DNA of 7,624 nt from JBEKYH01 sp049511115 (GCA_049511115.1 JBEKYH010000242.1:1-7624), one strand, 5' to 3'; counted from the stretch's first letter, positions 1 to 6,368 are shown. Made by a program: numbers and translations. Notes: generated from the letters alone by a model not told the origin.

Positions 1-756
1 AGCGTTACGTCGTTCGAGGCTTTTCTTCCCCTGAGTGACAGCATCCTCATAGTGGCATCGAACATTTCCACGTTTATTAAGCAAATCTCGCATTTATTGG
101 TCGAATGCTTTCAATTCCGGCTGGGGTCATATGCAAGCCCAGAACGCAGAGAGAATCCGATCGTGGTCACAACGAAAACCGCTTCGTTTTCCGGTTCACG
201 CCCCGTGTTAGTGACTCAATCGGAGATATGGCAGCCGGTGATGTTCCGCGGAGGCATTTCCTTCGGCCAATGTCTTCCGCTGTACCTACCGACGATTGAA
301 AGCTCGAAGCTACGGAAACGTCTGGGCATTGTTGGCGAGGCGGTGATCGAGGCGGTCAGATTGGAAAAGCGAACAAAGGGCCCACGCGTCCTTTGCTCGA
401 CGAGCGTTCGGGACGCGGTTCAGGGCACTGCCGCCGCTCACTATATTGGACCACCTCTTGACGCAGAGCCCGGCTGTTTTGAACTCTATTGGCCTATTTC
501 TGTACTTGAGGATTCGTGTAATATGGAGGATGCCATCAACAACCGCCTCGGAGAATGGCTCCAGGGATTGGCACATCTATATTCATACTTTCGCACGGAT
601 TTTAGCGTTCGCCCCCATTACGAATCTTACCTTCGATTGCTGGTCGCCTCAGCATTGCGCAAATATCCTTCGGGTGAATCAGCATTGAAAGAAAAAATGC
701 ACGCGATGGACCCTGACCTTTTGCAAACGGCTTTTTTCCCGGTTGGCGGACATTGA
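1..756 (+). CDS. C-terminal part of a degenerate class III nucleotide-cyclase-like protein (5' end outside window)
   Basis: The frame is open from base 1 to the TGA at 754-756, so I read it as a gene that begins upstream; the first internal start is a GTG at 52 with no clear ribosome binding site. Three landmarks resemble the small bacterial proteins related to class III adenylate/guanylate cyclases: LSDSILIV (about nt 31-54, like the FSDS strand), RGGISFG (nt 247-267, like the RxGIHxG strand), and GEAVIEAVRLE followed by GPRVL (nt 334-390, like the G..VNLAARLE helix and next strand). The GTG at 52 would cut off the SDS motif, which argues for the longer form. Typical catalytic residues cannot be confirmed because the N-terminal half is missing, so a cyclase activity is not claimed; a regulatory or defence-associated role is possible. 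Base composition is lower in GC than the neighbours, with many AT-rich codons in the first 130 bases, which hints at recent acquisition. It converges on the glycogen synthase gene with an 89-bp gap. Confidence 0.65.
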   Translation, partial: SVTSFEAFLPLSDSILIVASNISTFIKQISHLLVECFQFRLGSYASPERRENPIVVTTKTASFSGSRPVLVTQSEIWQPVMFRGGISFGQCLPLYLPTIESSKLRKRLGIVGEAVIEAVRLEKRTKGPRVLCSTSVRDAVQGTAAAHYIGPPLDAEPGCFELYWPISVLEDSCNMEDAINNRLGEWLQGLAHLYSYFRTDFSVRPHYESYLRLLVASALRKYPSGESALKEKMHAMDPDLLQTAFFPVGGH

Positions 757-845
757 CCGGCAAGCGAAACAAGGAATTACTCGGGCGAATAAGATTTGGT
801 AAGCAGTCGCGTACGCCTCAGATCACGAAACGTAGCACAATCGCC

Positions 846-3218
846 TCACACCATCCTCACTTCCACCCTCCCCGGCAGCACCCCCACCCCGCGCCGGCTC
901 AGCGCCATGGCATGCGCATCGTGGTAACAGGAGATCAGCACCGACCAGTCAAACCGCTCGCCCAATCGCTCGACCTTGTTGCGCAATTCGATGCGCTGGC
1001 GGCGGGTGAGCATGGCGAATTGAACGAGGTGATCGACCAGCTCATTCGTCGCGTCCTCAAAGCTCTTATGGCGGTCCAGCACCTTGATGCCCTGCTGGTC
1101 GTGATCGGGGATGGTGCGATTCACGTAGGAGCCGAAGCCGCAGAGGTCGGTGGTGACGGCGGGCAGGCCGAGGGCGATGCTCTCCATCGGCGTATATCCC
1201 CACGGCTCGTAATAGCTGGGGAAGACGCCCATGTGGCAGCCGCGGACGAACTGGTCGTAATCGAGGCTGAGCATCGGGCTCGTCGCGGTGACGAATTGCG
1301 GATGGAAGACAACCTTCACGGGATCGTCGCCGGAGTTGAACAGGCCGCGATGGCGGAGATGTTTGAGGATCGGATCGTTGGCGTCGTCGGCCAGGTCGTG
1401 CGTGACGATCGGCGGCTGGCGGCCGCTGCGCCAGGCGTGGATGGCCTGCCGCAGGCGCATGCGCTCCTCTTCGTCCACCAGATCATCCAGCGTCGGCAGG
1501 CGGCCATGGGCGGCGGCATAGGTCAGGCGCGGGCCCATGTTTTCCTGCATTTTGTGGCACACGCCCTGCAGTTCCTTGAACATCCCCTGGCTCTGCAAAA
1601 CGCCCACGTTGATGTTGCGCGTGGCGGCCTTGGTGACGATGAACGCCACGACCGTTGGCCGCTGCGGCATCCAGCGCAGGCGCTGGTTGAGGCGGAACAG
1701 AGCCTCGATAAACAGGTCCATTCCCTTATTGCGATATTCGTAGCGCCCGCTGGTGAAAATGTAGAGAGTGTTTTCCAGGTCGAAGGTGTAGCAGGGGAAG
1801 AAATGCCCCATTACGAACTCGTGAATCTCTTCCTTGTACTGGCGGTGAAGGTTCTGGAATTCGTGCAGGGCTGCGAAGCGTTGAATGTTGAGGCCGTTGG
1901 GCAGGATCAAATCGGGCTTTCGGCCCAGGAGTTTTTCCGCCTCCACGCCGGTGACTTCGCTGACGGTGGTGAAGACGATGCTGGCATGCGCCGCGGCGCG
2001 CTCGATCTGAAAGCGCGGATAGATCATGAACTTCTTGGCTTCGGCATCGGCGTCGAGAAAGGGAAGGCTCTCGTAAAACTTGTCGATCCCCGACGCCAGA
2101 TACCGGCCCAGCAGCGTGGCGTGGGTGGTGAATATCGTGGAAACATCAATCCGCTCATGCGCGATGCGCGGCACCGCGATTCCGGCCATCCATTCGTGGA
2201 AGTGGGCCAGAATCGGGCGCTTCCCGGCGGCGTTTTTCACCTGCCGCAGGAACTCGGTGACGCTGAAACCAAACGCGACGACTTCATTGACTTCGCCGTC
2301 GTCGTTGCTGGTGGCGATGCCGTGATCTTTCCAGAGCAGGTATTTGTCGTCGCCGAGGTGACGATAGCGGCCGCGATAGTCGATCAATATCACGCGCGGG
2401 CGGCCGGCGATGAGCCAGCGCCCAAAATGGCATTCAATGCCCTGATCGCGCAGGCGCTTGATTGCCTCGGCTATCGCGCCCTGAGGCGGCTGTTCCTCAA
2501 ATTCGACGGCCGCCGTCTGCGGGTTGTACGGCCCGATGAGGAAATAGCGCTCGCCCCATTTGCGGAGCATCATCTCCGCCTTGGTTTTCAGCACTGTGTA
2601 GATGCCGCCCAGTTGCCAGCAGACTTCCCAGGCGGTTTCAAAGAGCCAGGGTTCGAGGGAGGCGTCGATTTCTTCGTCGATCGCCTCACTGTGATCCGCC
2701 TCCGCTGGTGCGGGGCGTTCGGCGACGTGCTCGATAGTCGGCGGAGGTGGCGGCGCGGGCGATTGGACGCTTGGCTCCAATGGGGGCGGAGGCGCCGAGA
2801 TCACCGGGGCCGACATAACGGGCGAAGGCTGAGGGGGCATTTCAAATATCGCGCGCGGCGCGCTTTCCACAGCGGGGGGTGGCGCCACAGCGGCAATTAC
2901 CTGCGGCGGCGGGGGCGCAATCTCGACGGATGGCGGGGCTGTTGACGGCGCGGGCGCCGGTGGCGGCTCGATCACCTCTGGTCGCGAGGTAACCACGAGA
3001 ATCTCGCGGCGCGCGCCGTCATGACCCTCGCGCGGCGGCTCACTTAGCTGGGGCGCTGGCGTCACCGGAATGGCGGGCGTGGCCGGAGGGGGTGAATCTT
3101 CCGGCGCGGCTTCCTTTATCGCGCGCATCACGGGAAGCCGGGAACGCTTCTTCGCCGACGGCTTGGAGCGTGCCTTGCCCTTGGAGTTTTTTCGGCCGCC
3201 GCTTTTGCCTGCCCTCAT
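846..3218 (-). CDS. Eukaryotic-type (GT3) glycogen synthase with long disordered N-terminal extension
   Basis: Transfers glucose from UDP-glucose to the non-reducing end of glycogen in the cytosol (family knowledge). The 790-residue product has a complete GT3 domain from about residue 188. Landmarks are FETAWEV and GGIYTV (193-209), HFHEW (339-343), THATLLGRYL (365-374, with R372 matching the substrate-site arginine of the yeast enzyme), TTVSEVTGVEAEKLLGRKPD (417-436), SGRYEYRNKG (490-499, R492 and K498), FVRGCHMGVFPSYYEPWGYTPMES (657-680) and TTDLCGFG (689-696). E671 and E679 form the GT3 E-x7-E pair. An arginine-rich helix, R739/R740/R742/R746/R751, aligns with the glucose-6-phosphate-sensing helix of eukaryotic synthases. 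Odd feature: residues 1-30 are very basic, 41-165 are rich in Pro and Ala with runs of four or five prolines, and 172-186 are acidic, whereas family members normally begin near the catalytic domain. The ATG at 3218 gives the longest form; M31 or later starts cannot be excluded. No glycogen branching or debranching gene is nearby. Confidence 0.95.
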   Translation of the reverse strand: MRAGKSGGRKNSKGKARSKPSAKKRSRLPVMRAIKEAAPEDSPPPATPAIPVTPAPQLSEPPREGHDGARREILVVTSRPEVIEPPPAPAPSTAPPSVEIAPPPPQVIAAVAPPPAVESAPRAIFEMPPQPSPVMSAPVISAPPPPLEPSVQSPAPPPPPTIEHVAERPAPAEADHSEAIDEEIDASLEPWLFETAWEVCWQLGGIYTVLKTKAEMMLRKWGERYFLIGPYNPQTAAVEFEEQPPQGAIAEAIKRLRDQGIECHFGRWLIAGRPRVILIDYRGRYRHLGDDKYLLWKDHGIATSNDDGEVNEVVAFGFSVTEFLRQVKNAAGKRPILAHFHEWMAGIAVPRIAHERIDVSTIFTTHATLLGRYLASGIDKFYESLPFLDADAEAKKFMIYPRFQIERAAAHASIVFTTVSEVTGVEAEKLLGRKPDLILPNGLNIQRFAALHEFQNLHRQYKEEIHEFVMGHFFPCYTFDLENTLYIFTSGRYEYRNKGMDLFIEALFRLNQRLRWMPQRPTVVAFIVTKAATRNINVGVLQSQGMFKELQGVCHKMQENMGPRLTYAAAHGRLPTLDDLVDEEERMRLRQAIHAWRSGRQPPIVTHDLADDANDPILKHLRHRGLFNSGDDPVKVVFHPQFVTATSPMLSLDYDQFVRGCHMGVFPSYYEPWGYTPMESIALGLPAVTTDLCGFGSYVNRTIPDHDQQGIKVLDRHKSFEDATNELVDHLVQFAMLTRRQRIELRNKVERLGERFDWSVLISCYHDAHAMALSRRGVGVLPGRVEVRMV

Positions 3219-3224
3219 ACTCCT

Positions 3225-3230
3225 ATTATG
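3225..3230 (-). promoter_or_regulatory. Candidate -10 element of the glycogen synthase gene (leaderless-type spacing)
   Basis: Read on the minus strand this is CATAAT, one mismatch from TATAAT, ending exactly 6 nt before the ATG at 3218, so transcription would start at or next to the start codon. An AGGAG lies between it and the ATG but only one base from the start codon, too close for an ordinary Shine-Dalgarno site. No convincing -35 element is seen. Confidence 0.3.
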
Positions 3231-3287
3231 CCCTTAGTCGGCCGCTGTTAAAACAGAAATGCGCACAACAATCCGTTTGAGCGGAGA

Positions 3288-3347
3288 TTATCGGCCTTGG
3301 TTAAAGCGGGGCGGTCCACAATTGCCGGTCGCTCAGTCGGCCGATAA
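3288..3347. promoter_or_regulatory. Operator-like inverted repeat in the divergent control region
   Basis: Arms TTATCGGCC (3288-3296) and GGCCGATAA (3339-3347) are perfect 9-bp inverted complements separated by 42 bases. A partial copy, AGTCGGCCG at 3236-3244, is repeated directly at 3335-3343, so the TCGGCC core occurs three times between the two divergent genes. This could be a regulator binding site shared by the glycogen synthase and cupin genes; chance in GC-rich DNA is not excluded. Confidence 0.3.
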
Positions 3348-3380
3348 CCGCCGATTTCTGGTCTTTCAGCGGAAGTAACG

Positions 3381-3386
3381 TAAAAT
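3381..3386 (+). promoter_or_regulatory. Candidate -10 element of the cupin gene (leaderless-type spacing)
   Basis: TAAAAT ends 7 nt before the ATG at 3394, placing the expected transcription start at or one base before the start codon. There is no Shine-Dalgarno sequence in the intervening CGCCTTC, which fits a leaderless mRNA. No good -35 hexamer is visible. Confidence 0.35.
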
Positions 3387-3393
3387 CGCCTTC

Positions 3394-3777
3394 ATGCAAC
3401 CGCCGACGCGCGAGCCGACCAGTATTGTGAAGAAACTCTGGGGTTACGAGAAGCACATCGTCAACTCACCCCTCTATTGCGGGAAAATCCTCGTCGCCTT
3501 CCCCAACGGCATGGCTTGCAGCATCCACTATCACAAGCTCAAGACCGAGACCTTCCACGTCCGCAGCGGGTCACTTCACATTCAACTCTTTACATTGGAT
3601 GGAAACCTCAAGGAAACGCTCGACCTCGCCGCGGGCGAATCACTGACCCTTGAACCTCTCTCACCCCATCGCTTCTGGGCGAAGACGGAAGTCTGCGAAT
3701 TCATGGAATTCTCCACGCACGACGATCCGGCGGATTCCTACCGGATCGTCGACGCCGGACCTGCGCCGAAAGATTGA
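3394..3777 (+). CDS. Single-domain cupin, sugar-phosphate-isomerase-like
   Basis: A 127-residue single cupin barrel. Cupin motif 1 is perfect: G39-x5-H45-x-H47-x4-E52-x6-G59, within GMACSIHYHKLKTETF. Motif 2 is recognisable as G81...P88..P91-H92-R-F. H45, H47, E52 and H92 are the expected metal ligands. The N-terminal WGYEKHIVN and YCGKILV stretches and the C-terminal EFSTHDDPADSYRI resemble small cytosolic cupins related to the C-terminal domain of mannose-6-phosphate isomerase/GDP-mannose pyrophosphorylase enzymes. The substrate cannot be named from sequence; binding a sugar or nucleotide-sugar is the reasonable guess. The ATG start is supported by a -10-like TAAAAT just upstream. The gene is divergent from the glycogen synthase gene, sharing a 175-bp control region, so a link to carbohydrate metabolism is plausible. 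Downstream lies a palindromic intergenic element that may end transcription. Confidence 0.9.
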   Translation: MQPPTREPTSIVKKLWGYEKHIVNSPLYCGKILVAFPNGMACSIHYHKLKTETFHVRSGSLHIQLFTLDGNLKETLDLAAGESLTLEPLSPHRFWAKTEVCEFMEFSTHDDPADSYRIVDAGPAPKD

Positions 3778-3829
3778 ATGGCCCGGCGATTTGCGACTTT
3801 CATGGCTAAATGACCGTACCCGATCCACG

Positions 3830-3931
3830 ACGGGCGCCCGTAGGGTCCGCACCGCGGACCGCATTTTCGCGCCTACCCTGAAAGGTCCGCACCGCGCGCA
3901 TCGCGCGCAGTGCCCTCAGTGCGGACCCTAC
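3830..3931. repeat. REP-like palindromic intergenic element between convergent genes
   Basis: A dense cluster of symmetry. ACGGGCGCCCGT (3830-3841) is a perfect 12-bp palindrome. GTAGGGTCCGCAC (3840-3852) and GTGCGGACCCTAC (3919-3931) form a perfect 13-bp outer inverted repeat. GGTCCGC/GCGGACC (3844-3850 and 3854-3860) form a 7-bp stem with a 3-nt loop. GCGCGC pairs at 3894-3899 and 3903-3908. GGTCCGCACCGCG is repeated directly at 3844-3856 and 3884-3896. Elements built on GTAGGGTCCGC recur, as far as I recall, in planctomycete intergenic regions. It may act as a two-way terminator for the cupin and lipoprotein genes; there is no T-run, so factor-independent termination is uncertain. No protein is encoded in this gap. 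Confidence 0.75.
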
Positions 3932-3941
3932 AGGGAGCGCG

Positions 3942-4415
3942 CTAGTCGCAATTCCACGCTTCGGTGTCGCCCGTCTTCACCAGATGTCCTTCGCCACCGC
4001 TGATCGGCGTTTGATTGGGCTGGAAGTGGCGATTGCACACCTGGTCGTTGTGGCAGACGCCGAAATAGGCGGTCTTGCCATCGGTGTCGGAATAGCCGAC
4101 GACGTAAATCTGGTTGTAGTCGTGGCCGTGGAGAAGCTGGAATTCGAGCGGGTCACCCTGCCGCCAGATGATTTTCTGGGTGATGTCATGATCATCGGGG
4201 CCGACGCTGAGGCGGAAGGATGTCGCCTCGGTCATCTTGGGACAGACCTTGATCCACCAGCCGTCCAGGCTGCCCGCCCGCGCGCTGGTGAGATCGGCGG
4301 CGTTTTCTTCGACCAATCCCGGCGCTTCCTGGGGGTGGTTGGTTTCGCAGCCGCTCAGGCAGAAATAGCCGGCGGCCAGGGCCGTGAGCAACGAAGGTAA
4401 GAGTAGGCGATTCAT
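3942..4415 (-). CDS. Small secreted lipoprotein of unknown function with four mature-region cysteines
   Basis: 157 residues. The N-terminus MNRLLLPSLLTALAAGYFCLSGC is a lipoprotein signal peptide: one Arg, a hydrophobic core, and the lipobox L20-S21-G22-C23, so cleavage and lipid attachment at C23 are expected. The mature part begins with a short acidic linker, then a compact domain of about 110 residues (SLDGWWIKVCPKM ... HLVKTGDTEAWNCD). After C23 it contains C58, C121, C127 and C156, enough for two disulphides; C121-H122-x4-C127-x2-H130 could instead bind metal, but it is not a CxxCH haem site. I do not recognise the family. The ATG at 4415 is secured by a perfect AGGAGGT 7 nt upstream. 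It lies downstream of the CAP-protein gene on the same strand, but the 148-bp gap with a hairpin suggests its own transcript. The stop codon lies 10 bp from the REP-like element. Confidence 0.85.
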   Translation of the reverse strand: MNRLLLPSLLTALAAGYFCLSGCETNHPQEAPGLVEENAADLTSARAGSLDGWWIKVCPKMTEATSFRLSVGPDDHDITQKIIWRQGDPLEFQLLHGHDYNQIYVVGYSDTDGKTAYFGVCHNDQVCNRHFQPNQTPISGGEGHLVKTGDTEAWNCD

Positions 4416-4422
4416 AAGGTGG

Positions 4423-4429
4423 ACCTCCT
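4423..4429 (-). promoter_or_regulatory. Strong Shine-Dalgarno of the lipoprotein gene
   Basis: AGGAGGT on the minus strand, 7 nt before the ATG at 4415. It is the only full anti-Shine-Dalgarno match at a gene start in this window and fixes the start codon; the other genes have weak or no such site. Confidence 0.85.
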
Positions 4430-4511
4430 AAAACAGGCGCGACGCCAACTGACCGCTACCGCGGGAAAGTCACGGACGCCCAAGAAATCCACAATAGAAA
4501 TGCTCGGATAT

Positions 4512-4550
4512 GCGCAGAATCGGGGAAACGCTGAATTTCAGCGATTGCGC
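4512..4550 (-). terminator. Hairpin downstream of the CAP/RTX-like gene, possible terminator
   Basis: CGCTGA/TCAGCG (4529-4534 and 4538-4543) form a 6-bp stem with loop ATT, about 20 bp past the TAG of the CAP-protein gene. An overlapping outer pairing, GCGCA(GA)ATCG at 4512-4522 with CGATTGCGC at 4542-4550, allows an alternative stem with a 2-nt bulge. On the minus strand the inner hairpin is followed by only three T, so it is a weak intrinsic terminator at best. Confidence 0.4.
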
Positions 4551-4563
4551 GAAAGGTGGAAGG

Positions 4564-6318
4564 CTAGGTGAAGAGAATGCTGGCGATCCCCGTGACCGAA
4601 TCCAGGCCCATGTCAACGTGAGCGGTGTCATTCCCGCCGCCGCCAATGATGGTGTCGGCCAGACCGTTGAGGGCCTGGAAAAGATCATTGCCGGTCCCGC
4701 CGACCAGATTGTTATCTCCAGCGCCGGCGATGAGATTGTCACCGCCGTTTCCGGCAACAAGAGAGTCGCTGCCTGCGCCGCCTTTGAGCGTCGTGCGGCC
4801 GGCGCCGGCGATGATCGTATCAGGGCCGCCGCCCCCGATGAGCATTGCCGGAATACTCACCGAAGAAGCGACCGAAATGCTGTCCGCGCCTGGCCCGCCG
4901 TTAATGACGATCGATTGAACGCTCGATCCCGGCACGGAAGCGCTGGCATCGTTGAAATCAACGGCGATCGTGCTGCCGGGCGCGGTGACGGAGATTGTGT
5001 CGGGTCCGGACGTGCCCGGCACGCTGAGCACGCCGCCGATCAACGAAGCGCCGCTTGCGGCGACGAGGGTGTCGCTGCCGGCGCCGCCGTTGAAACTGTC
5101 GCTGCCTGATCCGCCCAGGATCGAATCATCGCCGCCCCCGCCTTTGAGGGTTTCACTTCCCGCGCCTGCATTGAGGACGTCCGCGCCGCCGCCGCCGACG
5201 AGCATCGCGGGAATCGTGACGGAGGCATCGACGGAAATGGTGTCGGCGCCCGCGCCACCGCTGAGGACAATCTCCGTGACGCTGGAAACGGGGAACGATT
5301 CGCTCATGCCGTTACGGGTCACGACGATATCGCCGGAGGCTTGCGTGGCGCTGATCGAGTCGGCCTGCGAGGTGCCCGTCACGGTGAGCACGCCGCCGCT
5401 CAAGGTGGCAAATACATCGGCCGGCGTAACGTCCTGCTGGACATTGGATGATCCGACGACGACCTGATTGACGGTGATCGGATCGGAAAGTCCAGCGCCG
5501 GAAAAAGTCATGTCGTATGTTCCAGCGGGCACCTGCACCTGGTATCCGCCGGCGGAAAGCGTCGTCGTGTCGAAGCTGCCGCTGGTGCCGTCGATTCCGG
5601 CGATATGAACGGCAACACCCGCCATTCCTTCGCCGGCGGTGTAAAAGCCGTCGCCGTTGGTGTCGTTGTAGACCGAACCGAGGAGGAACGGATTGCCCTC
5701 ATCAAATTGGCTGCCGAAATCTTCGGTGAACAGCAACGGGCCGACGGGATTGCCCATCCCATTGCCCGGCCCGCTGATGGCGGCCACGCCCAGTTCGCTG
5801 ACATCCGTGGCCATGATGTTTTCGCGGTGTCCGGGCGGGGTTTGAATTCCCGTCGGTGTGCTGCCCCAGTCGATGGCGAACGCGGCGTGAGCATCAAACA
5901 CGCTGGTGGCCGAGGCGAAGACGCTTTCGCGAAGCGAAGAATAGTTGGTATATCCCGCCGCAACGACGCGCGTGGGAAGGTCGGCCTCGCCGGGAAGCTG
6001 ATGCGATTGCGTGTTGTCGGCAAGCATCAGCTTGTCGTGCTTGCGTGCGGCGGCGGCGAGGTCGGCGTTCCATGCCAGCGGCGGCGCGGGCGTAAGCGTG
6101 GCCCATTCGGCGGCCAGTTCGGTGAGATTGACGTTGTAGAACTTCAGCGCCTCCTGCACATCCGGATCGGTGGAGTTTTCCAGCAGCGGCAATTCAGCCG
6201 CGGGATTCTGCCGCATCCGATTGATCAGTTCGAGCGTTTGCTGCTCATCGCCGGAAGGATTCGAAGCCGACCACAAAAGGCGGAATTCAAGCAACTCCAA
6301 TATTGCGATGCGCGTCAT
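4564..6318 (-). CDS. Secreted CAP-domain protein with SdrD-B-like domain and two RTX-like modules
   Basis: I place the start at the ATG at 6318 (584 residues), although the frame stays open to 6531. The reasons are an N-terminus, ILELLEFRLLWSA (residues 6-18), that resembles the planctomycete LExRxLLSA export-associated motif; an AAAGG 7 nt upstream; and an extended -10 at 6356-6364. Residues about 26-205 are a CAP (SCP/PR-1/YkwD) domain: LELINRMRQNPAAELPLL, SHQL (H106), RESV (E131), GHRENIM (163-169) and FTEDFG (197-202). Residues 211-275 (GSVYNDTNGDGFYTAGEG...) resemble an SdrD-B or Cna-B-like beta domain with a Ca-binding DxNGDG loop. Residues 309-570 hold glycine/aspartate-rich nonapeptides of RTX type (GGxGxDxhx) in two ~120-residue modules. 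It is probably an extracellular or surface protein needing calcium to fold; enzymatic activity of the CAP domain is not assured. No type I secretion genes are in the window. Confidence 0.92.
   Translation of the reverse strand: MTRIAILELLEFRLLWSASNPSGDEQQTLELINRMRQNPAAELPLLENSTDPDVQEALKFYNVNLTELAAEWATLTPAPPLAWNADLAAAARKHDKLMLADNTQSHQLPGEADLPTRVVAAGYTNYSSLRESVFASATSVFDAHAAFAIDWGSTPTGIQTPPGHRENIMATDVSELGVAAISGPGNGMGNPVGPLLFTEDFGSQFDEGNPFLLGSVYNDTNGDGFYTAGEGMAGVAVHIAGIDGTSGSFDTTTLSAGGYQVQVPAGTYDMTFSGAGLSDPITVNQVVVGSSNVQQDVTPADVFATLSGGVLTVTGTSQADSISATQASGDIVVTRNGMSESFPVSSVTEIVLSGGAGADTISVDASVTIPAMLVGGGGADVLNAGAGSETLKGGGGDDSILGGSGSDSFNGGAGSDTLVAASGASLIGGVLSVPGTSGPDTISVTAPGSTIAVDFNDASASVPGSSVQSIVINGGPGADSISVASSVSIPAMLIGGGGPDTIIAGAGRTTLKGGAGSDSLVAGNGGDNLIAGAGDNNLVGGTGNDLFQALNGLADTIIGGGGNDTAHVDMGLDSVTGIASILFT
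4678..5034 (-). repeat. RTX-like module B of the CAP protein (second copy of a ~360-bp duplication)
   Basis: Encodes residues 429-547. It begins VLSVPGTSGPDTISVT and continues with IVINGGPGADSISV, SVSIPAMLIGGGGPD and TTLKGGAGSDSL, each matching module A at an offset of 119-120 residues. Calcium-binding-type repeats continue past the duplicated part to about residue 566 (near 4620). Confidence 0.8.
5035..5394 (-). repeat. RTX-like module A of the CAP protein (first copy of a ~360-bp duplication)
   Basis: Encodes residues 309-428. Landmarks VLTVTGTSQADSISAT, IVLSGGAGADTISV, SVTIPAMLVGGGGAD and ETLKGGGGDDSI recur in module B in the same order and spacing. At DNA level the copies are clearly related but diverged (compare 5190-5216 with 4830-4856), so the duplication is old or under selection mainly at protein level. 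Confidence 0.8.
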
Positions 6319-6355
6319 GCCAAGCCTTTCCCCGGGGAGGATATGGAGTTGGCTC

Positions 6356-6364
6356 ACTATACCA
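6356..6364 (-). promoter_or_regulatory. Extended -10 promoter candidate for the CAP/RTX-like gene
   Basis: Minus-strand TGGTATAGT fits the extended -10 pattern TGnTATAAT with one mismatch in the hexamer. The predicted transcript would begin near 6349 and carry a leader of about 30 nt to the ATG at 6318. No -35 hexamer at normal spacing is apparent, as allowed for extended -10 promoters. It argues for an independent transcript and for the downstream start. Confidence 0.4.
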
Positions 6365-6368
6365 TACA

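Noticed and set aside
757..845. Terminator between the convergent cyclase-like and glycogen synthase genes
   Set aside because: Only short palindromes such as GCGTACGC are present; no stem with a T-run could be supported.
753..2945. A 730-residue open frame on the + strand opposite the glycogen synthase gene
   Set aside because: It lies antisense to a gene with unmistakable GT3 motifs, its translation is low-complexity and rich in Ala, His, Arg and Gly with no recognisable domain, and long antisense frames are expected in GC-rich coding DNA.
3844..3896. Direct repeat GGTCCGCACCGCG considered as CRISPR-like
   Set aside because: There are only two direct copies 40 bp apart, combined with inverted copies; this is a palindromic intergenic element, not an array, and there are no cas genes.
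3984..4400. A 138-residue + strand frame opposite the lipoprotein gene
   Set aside because: The minus-strand gene has a perfect AGGAGGT and a lipobox; the + frame has neither and is a shadow.
4564..5394. Type I secretion substrate with a dedicated ABC exporter
   Set aside because: RTX-like repeats are present but no exporter genes are in the window, and the N-terminal planctomycete-type motif suggests another export route.
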